Positions 22,203 to 32,806 of a stretch of DNA of 64,000 nt are shown here, one piece after another. The notes under the pieces were generated by a model. It did not search any database. It worked only from the letters and a program-made list of their open reading frames with translations, and was not told the DNA's origin. Each line of letters begins with the position of its first letter. The first letter of the stretch is position 1. The translations under genes and the position numbers were made by a program. Source of the stretch: Diaporthe sp. PMI_573 (Eukaryota; Ascomycota; Sordariomycetes; Diaporthales; Diaporthaceae); the NCBI GenBank assembly GCA_021399435.1, contig JAJTUP010000044.1, positions 496,001-560,000 on the forward strand, read 5' to 3'.

Positions 22203-22309
22203 TTGGGCTTGCGGGGTTCATACCCCCCTGGTGATGCTGTAGGTTTTGTGAACACTGGCACTCTCAAGGCTGTTTTTGTTTGGTTTGAATGCAGCTTGAG
22301 GTCTCCAAT

Positions 22310-22945
22310 ATGAGCTTTTCCAACCAACACAAATATGATGAGGTGTGTGTTGACCCGGCCCTCCTCTCGTCTTCAAGGGACAGTGTCTATGTCTCTCCTG
22401 TCACCGAAAACATCCCCAGTCATCAGCCGCTCTGGGAGACACCGTTCGATACTTCCCTTTATCTACCTGATTGCCCGCGGCCAAACCATGACAATCCGAC
22501 ATTCACGGACACGAAAACCGCTTCACCGACTTCGGCGAAGGGACATCGGCGGCGGCCGAGTCGTACCTCTTACGGCAAGAAGAAAGCCGATGTCGATGTG
22601 GTCGATCTCCCCGCGCACACACGCTCCGAAGACGACGAGATGTGCAAGCTCAGCGCGCGAGAGCGCAACCGCATCGCTGCTTGCCGCAGTCGGCTGAAGA
22701 AGAGCAAGAACATCAAGCACCTGGAGGAAGAGGAGCGGCTAATGTCCATCAAGCACGAGTGCCTCTCAGCCTACGTGGCCGGTCTACAGGGTGAGGTGTT
22801 TGAGCTGGAAAACATGCTTCTCGCACATCGCGATTGCGACTGTGTCGTCATTCAAAAGTATTTTAAGGCCCGAAAGGCAGGCCTTGGTCAGAAGCAGGAC
22901 ATCGGTCCCTGGCGTTCTCTCAAATACCTTTCGGAACGGGCCTGA
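22310..22945 (+). CDS. ATF/CREB-type bZIP transcription factor (211 aa)
   Basis: Nuclear DNA-binding regulator, one exon. After a Ser/Pro-rich N-terminus comes a basic linker (KGHRRRPSRTSYGKKK), then the basic region SARERNRIAACRSRLKKSKN (signature NxxAAxxCR at about residues 125-133) and a leucine zipper through LQGEVFELENMLLAHRDCDC. The motif LLAHRDCDCVVIQKYF after the zipper is shared with the second bZIP in this window (LLKHGNCDCEIIQQYL at 52978-54222). The ATG at 22310 (MSFSNQHKYDE) was preferred; an upstream in-frame ATG at 22289 adds seven residues. A CRE and a TATA-like run lie directly upstream. Confidence 0.88.
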   Translation: MSFSNQHKYDEVCVDPALLSSSRDSVYVSPVTENIPSHQPLWETPFDTSLYLPDCPRPNHDNPTFTDTKTASPTSAKGHRRRPSRTSYGKKKADVDVVDLPAHTRSEDDEMCKLSARERNRIAACRSRLKKSKNIKHLEEEERLMSIKHECLSAYVAGLQGEVFELENMLLAHRDCDCVVIQKYFKARKAGLGQKQDIGPWRSLKYLSERA

Positions 22946-23307
22946 CGAGCTAAGCAATTTCTCGTCTTGCGGGGAATAGGGCCGCACTAGGGAGACCGGT
23001 CGTCTTAGGAGCCAGCCAGTGGAAATCCCATGCCACACATTTCGGTCTGTACTACCGTCTCGCATTTTGCTTCAATGGCGAAACGAGACGGGTTTGGCCC
23101 GTGAATTGGGACTGTAAGGTGGGAGTGGGCGCGGAATTTCGTCCTGGACCGAGGGGCAGGACGCGCAATGACGTAGCGAACCGAGTGGCGATTTTGCCCT
23201 ATTGTGCTCTCCTGCACTTCGACTATTTTCTTTGGGCATTGGATTGCTACAATTTCGTTGGAGCTGCCTCAGATCACGTCCCCGATTAATAAGCCTACAG
23301 TCCTACG
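22946..23307. other. Intergenic region
   Basis: About 360 bp between two regulator genes on the same strand; no element recognised. Confidence 0.45.
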
Positions 23308-23807
23308 ATGGCGAGCTACCGAAAAATAGCTCAGGCGCCGTCCAAGGTTCCGAACAACGGCTTTCCGGAACCGCTAAATACGCCCCCGCGTTACCGTTCT
23401 CAGCACGCTGTACGTCGCGCGGTATGCCACGCATGCTTCACTTGCCAAACCAAGAAACAGAAGGTGCGATACTTGTACTTCTCCATCATTGATTATTATT
23501 TAACCAGCCGCAGTGCGATGCGAAGCGTCCCAATTGTTCTCGTTGCCAGGCGTCCGACGCAAACTGCCAGTACGCTGTTCTCGCCGAGAACGTGAGCAAG
23601 ATGACTAGCTTGAAGCAGTGTGTTTCTCAACTTAGAGGGCGGTTGAATTATCTCGAACATATCTTGAGCGTTTTGGAGATGGGTACCGATGAAGAAGAAA
23701 CGCTACTACTAGCGTCGCTAAGGTTAACAGAACAAGAAAGACGTCGCGCCCTCTCAATCTCATCTCATGACCACATACGGTATCTGCAAAATTCAGTCGA
23801 GAAATAG
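23308..23807 (+). CDS. Minimal Zn2Cys6 protein (149 aa)
   Basis: Two exons (23308-23463, 23514-23807) with a 50-bp intron (donor GTGCGA, acceptor CCGCAG) placed, as in the other zinc-cluster genes here, within the cluster. The spliced motif is CHACFTCQTKKQK then CDAKRPNCSRCQASDANC, a complete Zn2Cys6 cluster, followed by a linker and a heptad region (LKQCVSQLRGRLNYLEHILS) typical of dimerisation. The product stops about 90 residues after the cluster, with no regulatory middle domain. It could be a truncated regulator acting as a competitor at its DNA site, or a remnant that happens to stay open. Confidence 0.7.
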
Positions 23808-24304
23808 CCTGTAGCACGCTGCTCGGAGAGCGCATGCGAGAAGGGTCTGGCACACACCGGCCTGCTCAATCGCCTCAATTAGAAGCATCTTGTCACAACT
23901 CAAAATCAGAATTAAGATGTCGGTAGGTGCAAATGCTCCGGAAGATTGGCCTGTGGCACGGAGTGTTTCCTCCGTAAACACGCAACGCTTAGCACTCTCG
24001 ACAAGGATAAATCTTCAGCAATCTACGGAGTAAAGTACGCAAGGATGCTTTAATGTTAATTGGTGCCTGTTCACGTGCTGATCCATTCTTAACAAAGCCA
24101 GTTCGTACCAAGTTAACATTTAGATATCCTTATGTAGGTACTGGAGGAGCTTAATGGCAAGATGTCATGTTTGATAATGGTACCAAGATTCCATTGTCGA
24201 TCCTACGTCATAGCGTGCCTTAGATCGAAGCTGTCGCTACATATGTTCAGACCTGCGAACGCGATGCGCCTCCTCTTCCTTACTAGTACTACCAGATTCT
24301 CAAC
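23808..24304. other. Intergenic region
   Basis: About 500 bp, AT-rich, no supported gene. The downstream part should hold the promoter of the SDR at 24305. Confidence 0.45.
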
Positions 24305-25367
24305 ATGCATTACTCAAGAGAATTCGCTCGCGGATGCGCGAGCACATTGTCGCGGCGCCTGGCAATGCCTATAAGGGCACTTCGGATCACCAGGTATGCC
24401 TCCCGGGTCCACTTTTCAAGACCAATCTCTACATCCTCTCTCCTTAATTCTCGAAATCTCGGCAATGAAAAGCGATTGCGGACTCCACATGAGTCAGTTG
24501 AGGCAACGGATGTAGGTGGCAAGCGCTTCGCCGACTTTGATCTTGCAGGGAAGACTTTTATCGTGACCGGCGGCGCGAGGGGGCTTGGTCTCGCTCTGGC
24601 TGAGGGGCTGGTTGAAGCTGGTGGGAGAGGTACGATTGCGCTTTTCAATACAATTTCCCAGAATTCCTCCTAACATGATCCGAACAGTGTATTGTTTAGA
24701 TCGGGAAGAGAGTCCCGACGAAAGATGGCTTGAGGCTCGGGATCGCGTTGTGCCCGAATGGGGAGGAACACTGTCCTACCGCCAAGTCGACGTTCGCGAC
24801 ACTAACAACCTCAACGAGGTCATCGAGAAAATCGCCAATGAAAATAATGGCCTACATGGCGTCATTGCAGCTGCTGGGATTCAACAAGTCACCCCCGCCT
24901 TGGAGTACACGGCTGAGGACGTGCACAAGATGATGGCCGTCAATTATACCGGAGTTCTTATGACCGTCTCGGTCGCCGCGCGACAGATGTTCAAATACGA
25001 TTGTCGCGGAAGCATCTGCATGATCGCAAGCATGTCCGGCTCCATCGCAAATAAGGGGCTCCTATCTCCTGTTTACAACTCGTCGAAGGCTGCCGTCATC
25101 CAATTGGCCCGTTGTTTGGCCATGGAGTGGTCCCATAAGGGTATCAGAGTCAACTGCCTAAGTCCTGGCCATATTCTGACGCCAATGGTGAGGCAGAACT
25201 TCAAGGAGGAGCCGGAGTTGGAGGATATTTGGAAGAGAGAGAATATGATTGGAAGACTTGCCGAGCCGAGCGAGTTCAAGGGAGCAGCGCTGTTCTTGCT
25301 CAGCAATGCGAGCAGTTTCATGACTGGGAGTAATTTGGTGGTAGATGGTGGCCATACGGCGTGGTAG
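24305..25367 (+). CDS. Short-chain dehydrogenase, sorbose reductase / arabinitol dehydrogenase-like, probable mitochondrial presequence (334 aa)
   Basis: Classical SDR in two exons, 24305-24629 and 24688-25367, with a 58-bp intron (donor GTACGA, CTAAC branch point, acceptor CAG). The first 45 residues are rich in Arg/Ser and nearly free of acidic residues (MHYSREFARGCASTLSRRLA), which fits a mitochondrial targeting peptide. Then come the cofactor motif FIVTGGARGLGLALAEG, AAAGIQ in place of NNAG, the catalytic Ser in ASMSGSIANKG, and the YNSSK active site. The end is FMTGSNLVVDGGHTAW. Relatives reduce sorbose, xylulose or related polyols with NADPH; the substrate is inferred from family only. 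All motifs are intact. Confidence 0.88.
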
Positions 25368-25869
25368 GGTCTGTCACGAGCAAGTGAAGCGGTGTTATTT
25401 GCAGCATATTTTACATACGTGGTGATTGATTATACCAATGTACAACATTGCCTCAGCAGTTAAGCAATATGCAGGGTTCCCAGGTGCTTCTTCATCGACC
25501 TCAAAACACCGGCATGCTTTGCCCTTATCTCCCTATCATGATGGTGGTTGTTGGTCCTCGCTCACGGAACATGAAGAAGGGTGTTTCACCGCTCACACTT
25601 CTTCGTTATTGACGAAAGCTAATCAATTATGGTGGGCATAGATGCATCACCAGTCGCAGACGCGAAGCTCCTCGCTTGGCATTTCTTCTTATTCGCAAAT
25701 GTGCTGTAGTTTCTCTTGACTGATCCTTATACGTATTCTTCCTTGTTGTCGAAATGTGGCTTCTTAGCATATCCAGGTCATCATTGACTATTTCATGTCA
25801 TGGGCGCCTGTGGTACTATCTGAAACATAAGAAACCGTAGGAGAACCATGCTAACATTCTAGGCCCAAC
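25368..25869. other. Intergenic region
   Basis: About 500 bp, no supported gene or element. Confidence 0.45.
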
Positions 25870-26325
25870 AACGCGAGTTTAGATATCCATCTTTGGATCG
25901 CACGGTATGGTCCACGACCTCCGAACGCGGTGAGTTGCGCGCGCTGACACCTAGATCTGAGAGCGGGTAGACCAGAAAGCTGGAACGGAAGCAGCAGCTG
26001 ATTTGGAAAAAAGTCAAACCTGTTCTGCTCTTCAACTCAATCATGGAATGGCTTGATACCACGTATGGGATGCGCCTCTACATCCATAACAAGTCCGTCA
26101 CCAGTGGTATGTCCCCATCTCCTCCCTCCACCTTCACTCTAGCGATATGGCTAGGCCTAACCTCACATGAAGGGACAGTTGAGGGAACGCCGGCTCAGAA
26201 GAACCAGATCAAGCCCGTCGTTGATGCTTACAACATAAACATGCGCGATTTTGAGCCTTCTGACATGGACGACTACGCTACGTTCGATGACTTCTTTATG
26301 CGAGCCCACAAGGCTGGCTCATCAT
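25870..26325 (+). pseudogene. Phosphatidylserine decarboxylase relic, internal fragment
   Basis: Matches the region of fungal phosphatidylserine decarboxylases before the catalytic domain: LDRTVWSTTSERGELRALTP, a stop, RKLERKQQLIWKKVKPVLLF and MEWLDTTYGMRLYIHNKSVT, an intron-like gap beginning GTATGT at about 26107 and ending ACAG, then PAQKNQIKPVVDAYNINMRD and DFDDFFMRAHKAGS-type sequence ending at about 26325. The C-terminal self-cleavage site and catalytic domain are absent. This is a partial copy of a host lipid-synthesis gene, not a working enzyme. Confidence 0.75.
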
Positions 26326-26689
26326 GGCATGGGCATCTTAGGCACAGGGCATACTTGTCTGCGCTCTTATGCCTTAGGACCGCACTTACGCTGGTGCTTT
26401 TGCGGGACTTGCGCAGCAGTGGAGAGCAGCCATATCAGGAACATGGGCAAAGCAGCAGTATGGGCAAAGTAACAGTAGCGAGTTGCAGACTCGATTCCTC
26501 AACTTCAATTGGCGATGGACCGAGCATGTAAACACGGCCAAATGGAGTTACATAGATGGTAGAATATTGCTGCGTTTTGTGGTCAGGGTTAGTGACCTCA
26601 AAGGCATATCAGCATCGTGAGACCCAATTCTGGTCCCTCGCAAGGGACCCCGACTAGCCGGCTTACGTTCCGCCCAGGCTGTCCCAGAC
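26326..26689. other. Unassigned stretch between two relics
   Basis: One frame reads RTYAGAFAGLAQQWRAAISG and RFLNFNWRWTEHVNTAKWSY, which is protein-like but unrecognised. Otherwise nothing is visible. Confidence 0.3.
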
Positions 26690-27120
26690 CTAAGACTCAC
26701 AACCTACCAGTACACCACCTGCCCACTGCTTGGATGGCGGCTTAGTTGTCAGTGAAGATGGCGCATTTGCCGGGGGTGATCTGTAAGTCGAGCACGATCT
26801 GCACTGTGAGAACTAGCCCTCTGAACTCTGCAGCGTACACCGTGAAGGTTCTCGTGGTGCTGACGTATTCCGTTCGGGTAGAGCAAATGCCACTGTTTTG
26901 GATGCTACCGCAGCTGGACCGACGTGGCCGTTGATGCCGCTTCCGTCCGTGCAGATAGAGATAGTCCCTGGCTCTGTGGCATCGTGTTCCTCAATTGCAG
27001 TCCCAGCAAATTTGGCGATGCCGACAAACGGCGGCGTCCACCATAGCGGTACAACGTGCGGTTGCTGACGCTGGAGCGTTAGCTACGAGGCCGCCAACTT
27101 CCCAAGCTCTACGGCTAGTA
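26690..27120 (-). mobile_element. LINE (Tad/CgT1-like) RNase H domain relic
   Basis: The minus strand reads [40 protein letters not shown] and [12 protein letters not shown], then after a frame change [20 protein letters not shown] and QIVLDLQITPGKCAIFTDN, a stop, AAIQAV. These are the three acidic blocks (TDGS, AAE, TDN) of the RNase H domain at the C-terminus of fungal non-LTR retrotransposons. A stop replaces the Gln after TDN (CAA or CAG to TAA). The reverse transcriptase is absent, so this is a dead 3' fragment. Confidence 0.85.
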
Positions 27121-29389
27121 CTCTGTACCAATAAGGAGTGTAACTAATGGAACCCGATAGACTATTTTGATCATGACACTTGACACCTGTGCTACAGCGG
27201 GTGTCCAGTGGAGTCCGCCAACAGGGTACGCATGCTTGGCATGAAGGAATGCGCGGTATGTTTACCGTTCCTCCAATGTTCCTATCTGTGTATGCCATCC
27301 AAGCCAGAATCTGCAGATCTGCACACGCGAGCTTTCCCTTACTTCATCAGCCAGGGGTGGAAGAACGGCTGTCATCCTTCATGTTTCATTCGACAAGACC
27401 CCTTGATCGACACTCGTGTGTCGCCATATCAACACTTCATTCATCGCTCATCAGTGCACCTTCTAGACTAGTGATGCGGAACACTTCGTGATTGGCCAGA
27501 ATGCGCTCCTGACATTCTGCTGACACGTGCCGATCAGTTCCCCGCTGTTGGTCGAGCATGGCTGCAGTTGCATCTGCAGCCAGGTTTGTCGCATGTCCCA
27601 CATAATCTCATAATGTCATATTCGCCCGTCACCACAGCTTTCAGGAAGTTTGATCTTCTGTAGCCAAGTAAGGTTGATCCCACCAGGATCAGAAACACTG
27701 TGCCGCTCAGGACGTAACTCAGGCTCAGCTCAGATCCTGAGTTATTGTTGAGTCTGATTCCTCTCTGTTGCTCAGAAGTCACTCTACGATCGCTCGGGAG
27801 AGCACTGATCGTTTCAGAAACAGGTTTGTTATCATTTCGGGGACAATTCGATCAGTCACAGCAACACTCCAAGGTCGCGCAGGGAGCTGCACATAGCTAT
27901 TGCCCTGAGGTCCCTCCTCAATCTGATGCAGTCCAGTTTTGGTCGAAGCCATTAGTGAGAGCCTCGGCAACAGTAGTTTTGCCTGCTTGACAAGTAGTAA
28001 GACCGTTAAGGGGTCTCTCCATTATACTCTCGGCTGGCTGGCAGGTGAGGTGACTCGTCAGGCTTGATTTAAGCTGGCCAAATTCATACCAACCTCTTTG
28101 CAATACTATCATTTCGCGGTCCTATCCAAATGTACGCCATAACACCAGTTCTTGCTGGATCATATAAAAATGCGTTGTCTGTGATCGAGAAGTGGAGGGA
28201 AATGTGAAAGAAGCTGCGAAGAAGTTTGTTGAAGGATTTAGAAAGATGAATGAGGTGAGAAAACAGTACAGAAGCAACGACAGGGAAATTTGAAGCACGT
28301 ATACCGCGTCGTCTCGGTCAGCGGGGTTGCAATATTATGGATAGATATCTAGCGAGCGAATTAGGTCGTACATGGTCGCAGGATCCGCTAGAGCGTCATC
28401 GATGATCGAACGGGACACGAAATAGACGTGGGAAGCATCGGAACCGACGGGTTCCAAATCCGAGGCAAACCGCCGTTTTGTTCTAGATTGCTTTTTTCTT
28501 CGTCATGAATAGAGCCCTGTCAAAGCGGAATTGGATTTGAGTACAAGGTGGGACATTGTCCCCAGCTTAGGCGGGTGGCGGAGAATATATGGGGCGAACA
28601 TTTGACTGAGGCTATAAAATGGTCGAGGAAGTCTTTTATCCACCCTCGTCATTTTGAGTATCTGAGCCGTAGCTGCCATTGGTTGCTGGCGTCTCTAACA
28701 TCTCGGCAGCGTCAGTTGCACTCCACTCAATCTCACTTCCTAACAAGATAGATTCGATATCCCATTTTGGGAACATTGCCGTGCGGCCTGTTTATTTTCC
28801 AACCATTACTTTCCACCCACCACTTTCATTTTCGATTCGAGCGATTGTGCTGGGCCCGAAGTCGTGAGCTTCGTGGTTTCTGACGGCGTGCCCAACGGCG
28901 ATGCCCTTCTAATTTGGTAAATATTCAGGTTTCGCCGATTGAGGTTAAGCCAAAAGCTAATACATGCATCGAAGTAAACATCACGGACAGTAAATGGAAC
29001 AACAACCTGCCTCCGCCCCTTCGACATAATGGCACAGTCAGTTGTGTATCCAATTTCACACTTTTTGGATCATTGCCTCCCGAGTCTAAAGCACCGCCTG
29101 CACCAACCTTGATTCCGTCAGACTCAGTCTCTTCTTTCACCGACACCCAGCGGCCTTTTCTTGCGCATCCTTCTCTGCCACCACGAGGCAGCACCCGTGT
29201 CGTCAGAGGTAGTTTCACTTGGAGTCAGAGGACGAGAACATCACGTAATCCACGAATGGCTTGACGAGTGCGAGAAATATTATCGCCCTCCACCGCAACC
29301 GATACCGACGAGTACATACGCGATTAACCCTACGAGTCCTTCGTAGCCTGAAATCACTCAGGCGCACGGTCTGTCGTCTAATTTGATTC
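27121..29389. other. Long gene-poor stretch with one possible C-terminal remnant
   Basis: No gene is supported over 2.2 kb. At about 28345-28490 (minus) a frame reads RRFASDLEPVGSDASHVYFV then SRSIIDDALADPATMYDLIR and SLDIYP with a stop, the composition of a real C-terminus, but I do not recognise it. The frame at 28914-29264 is Ser/Pro-rich and without motif. Confidence 0.4.
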
Positions 29390-29935
29390 ATTATGATTAT
29401 GTAGATCCACACAACCGCATCTCTATCAGCCAACATCCACACAGCTCAGGCCGCCACAAAGCCAATATCGCGTGCTCTTGTTGCCGTCAACACAAGGTGA
29501 GCACGAATAAATAGGACACGCTGTATCCTACTAACATCAACTATCCTAATTATTTCTTCAGCAGAAAGGATCTGCCGACCTTGTCATGAGGCAGGCTTCA
29601 GTTGCATATTCTCGCCCATTGATTCATCCTCCTTTGCTTTCCCCCAGCCACCGTATGCTTCGGGGTGGTATCTCTCAGGGACAGCGTTTGTCCCCTCAAG
29701 CGGGCAGCTTAGTGGGCGCAAGAGGCAACTTCAGAAGGCTAATGTCGCCAATATCCCCCGCCGATGCAGGGGGAATTTCGAATTTAGCAGCGCCGCCATC
29801 GTCTGATAAGCCTTATACACTTTTGAGCACAAGCACGAAGGCAAAGGCGCGGCAAAGGGGGTCTAGGGGCCGACGCCGATGCGGAAATTGCAGGGAGCCC
29901 GGGCACAACTCGCGAAGGCTGATCAGCTAGATATG
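29390..29935 (+). pseudogene. Composite relic: split Cys cluster and CCHC zinc knuckle
   Basis: ANIACSCCRQHK ends at a GTGAGC donor (29497). After an intron-like 64 bp with CTAAC and CTTCAG, another frame gives RICRPCHEAGFSCIFSP. Together they look like the two halves of a Zn2Cys6 cluster, but the phases do not match. At 29850-29925 a third frame reads QRGSRGRRRCGNCREPGHNS, a zinc knuckle of the kind found at the C-terminus of fungal pogo/Fot-type transposases. Several remnants appear to be juxtaposed here. None forms a gene. Confidence 0.4.
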
Positions 29936-30620
29936 GATGTACATGAAGAGTCGCCTACTTGTGCCAACTCTTCTCCGCCTTGTGTATCATCCCGCATGCC
30001 ACGCCCCCACGGCCCGCCTCCGTCGGCACTTCATGCTTGTACTCAGCAGAGAAAGACGGCCCCGCAGCTGCCCAGTTAAGGGGCAGGGCCCAGAATCGTG
30101 CTGCGTAAGTGCTACAGCAACCGAACTGCCCGTCAGGGCCCAATAACGGATGACGTGGTACTGTATACTCTAACTGTACTGTACTGCAATGCGCAGTTCA
30201 ATGGATGATTGATTACAGACCACGATGTATGTCGCAGTTCTATTGTCTTCGAGGCCCATTGGGGTGGCTAAATGCTTTCTATCGCGATTGCAGGTAGATT
30301 CTAGACTGAACGGTGCAGCGGGCAACTCGATATAATCGGCGCTGCCATGAATTTAGCGGTCACTGGCAATCAGCCAATAAGCGACCCGATGGATGCCTGC
30401 ACCTACTGTACAGTATGAGAATCAGGTCGTAAAAGTCCTAGCAGTTCAAGTATTATGTACGTACACATTGCTTGTTTCCAGATCCTTCTCGAACCTTGCA
30501 AAGGCCGTTGCCACACTTCGCAGGTACACGGGATTAAATGGAAAGGGGTGCGGAGAGTGGGGGGCGGGGGGGGGGGGAGTCAGGAAGAAGGAACAACGCT
30601 TCGCCAGAGATGGAAATCGT
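29936..30620. other. Intergenic region with a poly-G tract
   Basis: No supported gene. It includes a G-rich tract at about 30560-30579 just before the next ORF. Confidence 0.4.
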
Positions 30621-31286
30621 ATGGATGAAAAGACAGCACATGACAAAAGAAGCAGTCAGCACAGATATCCCAGCCAGAATCCTAACGACAAAAGCAATAA
30701 CCCAAATCCGACTAATGAAGCTAAAGACGAGGCATATGATGAGAGTGTGAGGGTTGATGTAAAGAGTTTTTACGAGTGGAAAAACGGCTTCTTTCGGATT
30801 AGAATTCAAGATCCGGAGTCAATTCAGGATGCGGAAGCACGGGTCGAGGGGAAGATGCGGGTAAAAGGACACACAATGATCTCATTGGACCCGATCCCCC
30901 CGATAAATGGCCGCCCAAGGAGATATTATGCGGTCAAAAATAGCTTCATACCCATGGATCCCCAGGATATACCTACCTTACAGATGGGTACGCGAGCTGA
31001 CCTGAAGGAACTCAAGAAGGGCGCAGTCCCAGAATGGGCGTGCTATATGATTTTACCATCACACACTTTTAAATGGGCGGGTTTTCGAGACAGCTTCCAC
31101 CAAAGAACAGATCCGACCAAGCCAACGTGGTTTCCTGTCACTGAGTGTCTTCCTCGCTTCCAGGCAAACACTCACGCACTATTGCAGCAAACTTGGAAGC
31201 TAGCAGGCCAGACAGAGCCCGGAGCCATGCGACTAGGCAAGACCAACAATAAAAACCGCGCTAACAAACATGATGCTGTAAGCTGA
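30621..31286 (+). CDS. Hypothetical protein (221 aa)
   Basis: Single open frame from the ATG at 30621; the frame is open further upstream but there it translates a poly-G tract, so the internal ATG was chosen. The first 45 residues are Asn/Asp/Lys-rich and disordered; the rest is compact and protein-like (VRVDVKSFYEWKNGFFRIRI, EARVEGKMRVKGHTMISLDP, PEWACYMILPSHTFKWAGFR). I recognise no family and no catalytic motif. It may be intact and lineage-specific. Confidence 0.5.
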   Translation: MDEKTAHDKRSSQHRYPSQNPNDKSNNPNPTNEAKDEAYDESVRVDVKSFYEWKNGFFRIRIQDPESIQDAEARVEGKMRVKGHTMISLDPIPPINGRPRRYYAVKNSFIPMDPQDIPTLQMGTRADLKELKKGAVPEWACYMILPSHTFKWAGFRDSFHQRTDPTKPTWFPVTECLPRFQANTHALLQQTWKLAGQTEPGAMRLGKTNNKNRANKHDAVS

Positions 31287-31929
31287 ATTTTGCTTCACTA
31301 GGTTCGAAGCTTTGGTTTGTTTCTCTAACTATCACCACTAACACATCCAATGTACTCTCTTGAGTTGATTTATTGTTAGCAATATCAGAAATGTATTGGT
31401 AGTCATTGAGCTCCTGCTCATGCCACTGAGCTCCTTTCTGAAGTCGGCCTTTGTGGCTTTCTGCTCTCCTCTGAACTGCAATACATCTAAAGTAATTAGT
31501 TGCTATTTAAGCTTGGCATTCGCGATCGCGTGTCCCTTGTACGATGGGCAAAATTATTTTTCAGTAACTAATCATAACATCGTGGAAGTCAACAAAGTCA
31601 AAATGAAGTTCCATCCTACGCCTGCAAACAAACGCCAACGAGATCTCTCACCCGCCGGAGCGAATGTCACAACAATTTGGAGGTATGTATTCGAGTCGAC
31701 ACGAAAAATTATTAACCGTCATTGCAATCACATCGTACTTGATTAACACCTGAATTAGCCGGATGACCGCAGTCTGGACGATGAAGACACCCAAAAACCT
31801 ACACACCCGCAACTATCGCCACGAGTGCCGACCGCACGGCATGGATCAAGTGGTCCGTTGCAAGCCATGGGCGGAATGGGCAAGGAGGGAGAGGAAGGAA
31901 GGAAAAAGGGGGGGGGGTGGTTGGGTGAC
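31287..31929. other. Intergenic / 3' region
   Basis: No gene. If the terminal intron of the next gene is real, its last exon is the few bases at 31743-31749 here. A homopolymer G run lies near 31908-31918. Confidence 0.4.
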
Positions 31930-32806
31930 TTACAGCAAAGCTAGCTCTAGGTCACCGTGGATGTGCGCCTTGAGCTCGATCTCAATCTCGAGGTTGAGGT
32001 CCAGCCTCAGCTTGAGCGGGTTCTTGCTGCCGCCGCCGCCGCCGCCCTGCTGCTGCTGCATCATTTGCTGTTGCTGCATCATTTGCATCTGTTCCTGCTG
32101 CTGCCAGTACTGCAGCTGCTGGTAGTCGTCCTGGTAGTCGTCCTCCTCTTCTTCGGACTCGTACCGGGGCTGTCGGCGCTTGTTCTTCTTGCTGCTCTTC
32201 TTGGGCTTGGCCAACTGCTTGTCCTGTTCGTCTTGCTGGGTGTCCTGTTCCCAGTACGGCGTCGCCTCCTCATTATCCTTCGGCGTGGCGGGCCGGTCGG
32301 ATGCCGGCGTCGCGGCTGAGTCGCGCTGCATCTCTGGCTCGGGCTCGTCTCCCTCTTGCTCTACTTCTTCTTGGTCCTGCCCTTGGTCTTGTTCGGGCTC
32401 ATACTGTTCTTCGTCGCCGGAGTAGGCCTGGTCGTCATAGTTGTCTTCCTCCTGGTCTTGGTACTGGTCGTCGTCATATTGCTCTTCATCATCGTCGTAC
32501 TGTTCTTGGTCCTGGTCTTGATAATCCTCTTCTTGTTCCTCTTCTGCACTGGCCTGGTTGTTGCGAGACTCAGGTTGAGCGTTGCGGTTGGTCTCCTCAG
32601 CTTGTGACTGCTGGGCCTGGTTGTTGTCAGATTTTGGTTGCTGGCTCTGTGTCTCCTTTTGCCCCTGTTGCGACTCTTGTCCCCCCTGGGACTCTTCCCC
32701 GTCCTCGGTCTTGGGCGTTCCCTGTTGCTAGAAGTGTCGGCAAGCAGTATCATGTGCATCACGAGAGCGCTTTCAGGCGAAGATGACGACCTACCGGAGA
32801 CGACAT
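31930..32806 (-). CDS. Gln/Glu-rich protein with C-terminal alternating-strand motif (about 269 aa), copy A
   Basis: Exon 1 is ATG TCG TCT CCG (32795-32806); a 67-bp intron (donor GTAGGT, acceptor TAG) joins it to 31930-32727. The product begins MSSPQQGTPKTEDGEESQGG, is rich in Gln, Glu, Asp and Tyr in YDDDQYQDQ-type repeats, has a Lys patch (KPKKSSKKNKRR), a Gln/Met tract, six Gly, and ends KLRLDLNLEIEIELKA then HIHGDLELALL. In that ending hydrophobic and polar residues alternate almost perfectly, as in paired beta strands. The stop TAA overlaps a GTAAGT donor; splicing to 31749 would replace it with LALLC. The paralog at 34557 is divergent and shares the motif. Function unknown; this C-terminal motif recurs in filamentous ascomycetes as far as I recall. 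Confidence 0.75.

Larger units (their letters stand above)
20890..22309. other. Intergenic region upstream of the bZIP gene
   Basis: About 1.4 kb with no supported gene; the frames at 20851-21291 and 21586-22126 have no domain. It carries two perfect CRE sites and a TATA-like run, listed separately. Confidence 0.45.

Noticed and set aside
31298..31320. B-box-like GGTTCGAA near 31300 as a tRNA gene
   Set aside because: No A box, acceptor stem or anticodon arm could be folded around it.
31957..32786. Plus-strand frames rich in Leu opposite the Gln-rich gene
   Set aside because: Complement of Gln/Glu codons (CAG, GAG) gives Leu runs; the minus-strand gene with its intron and paralog explains the sequence.
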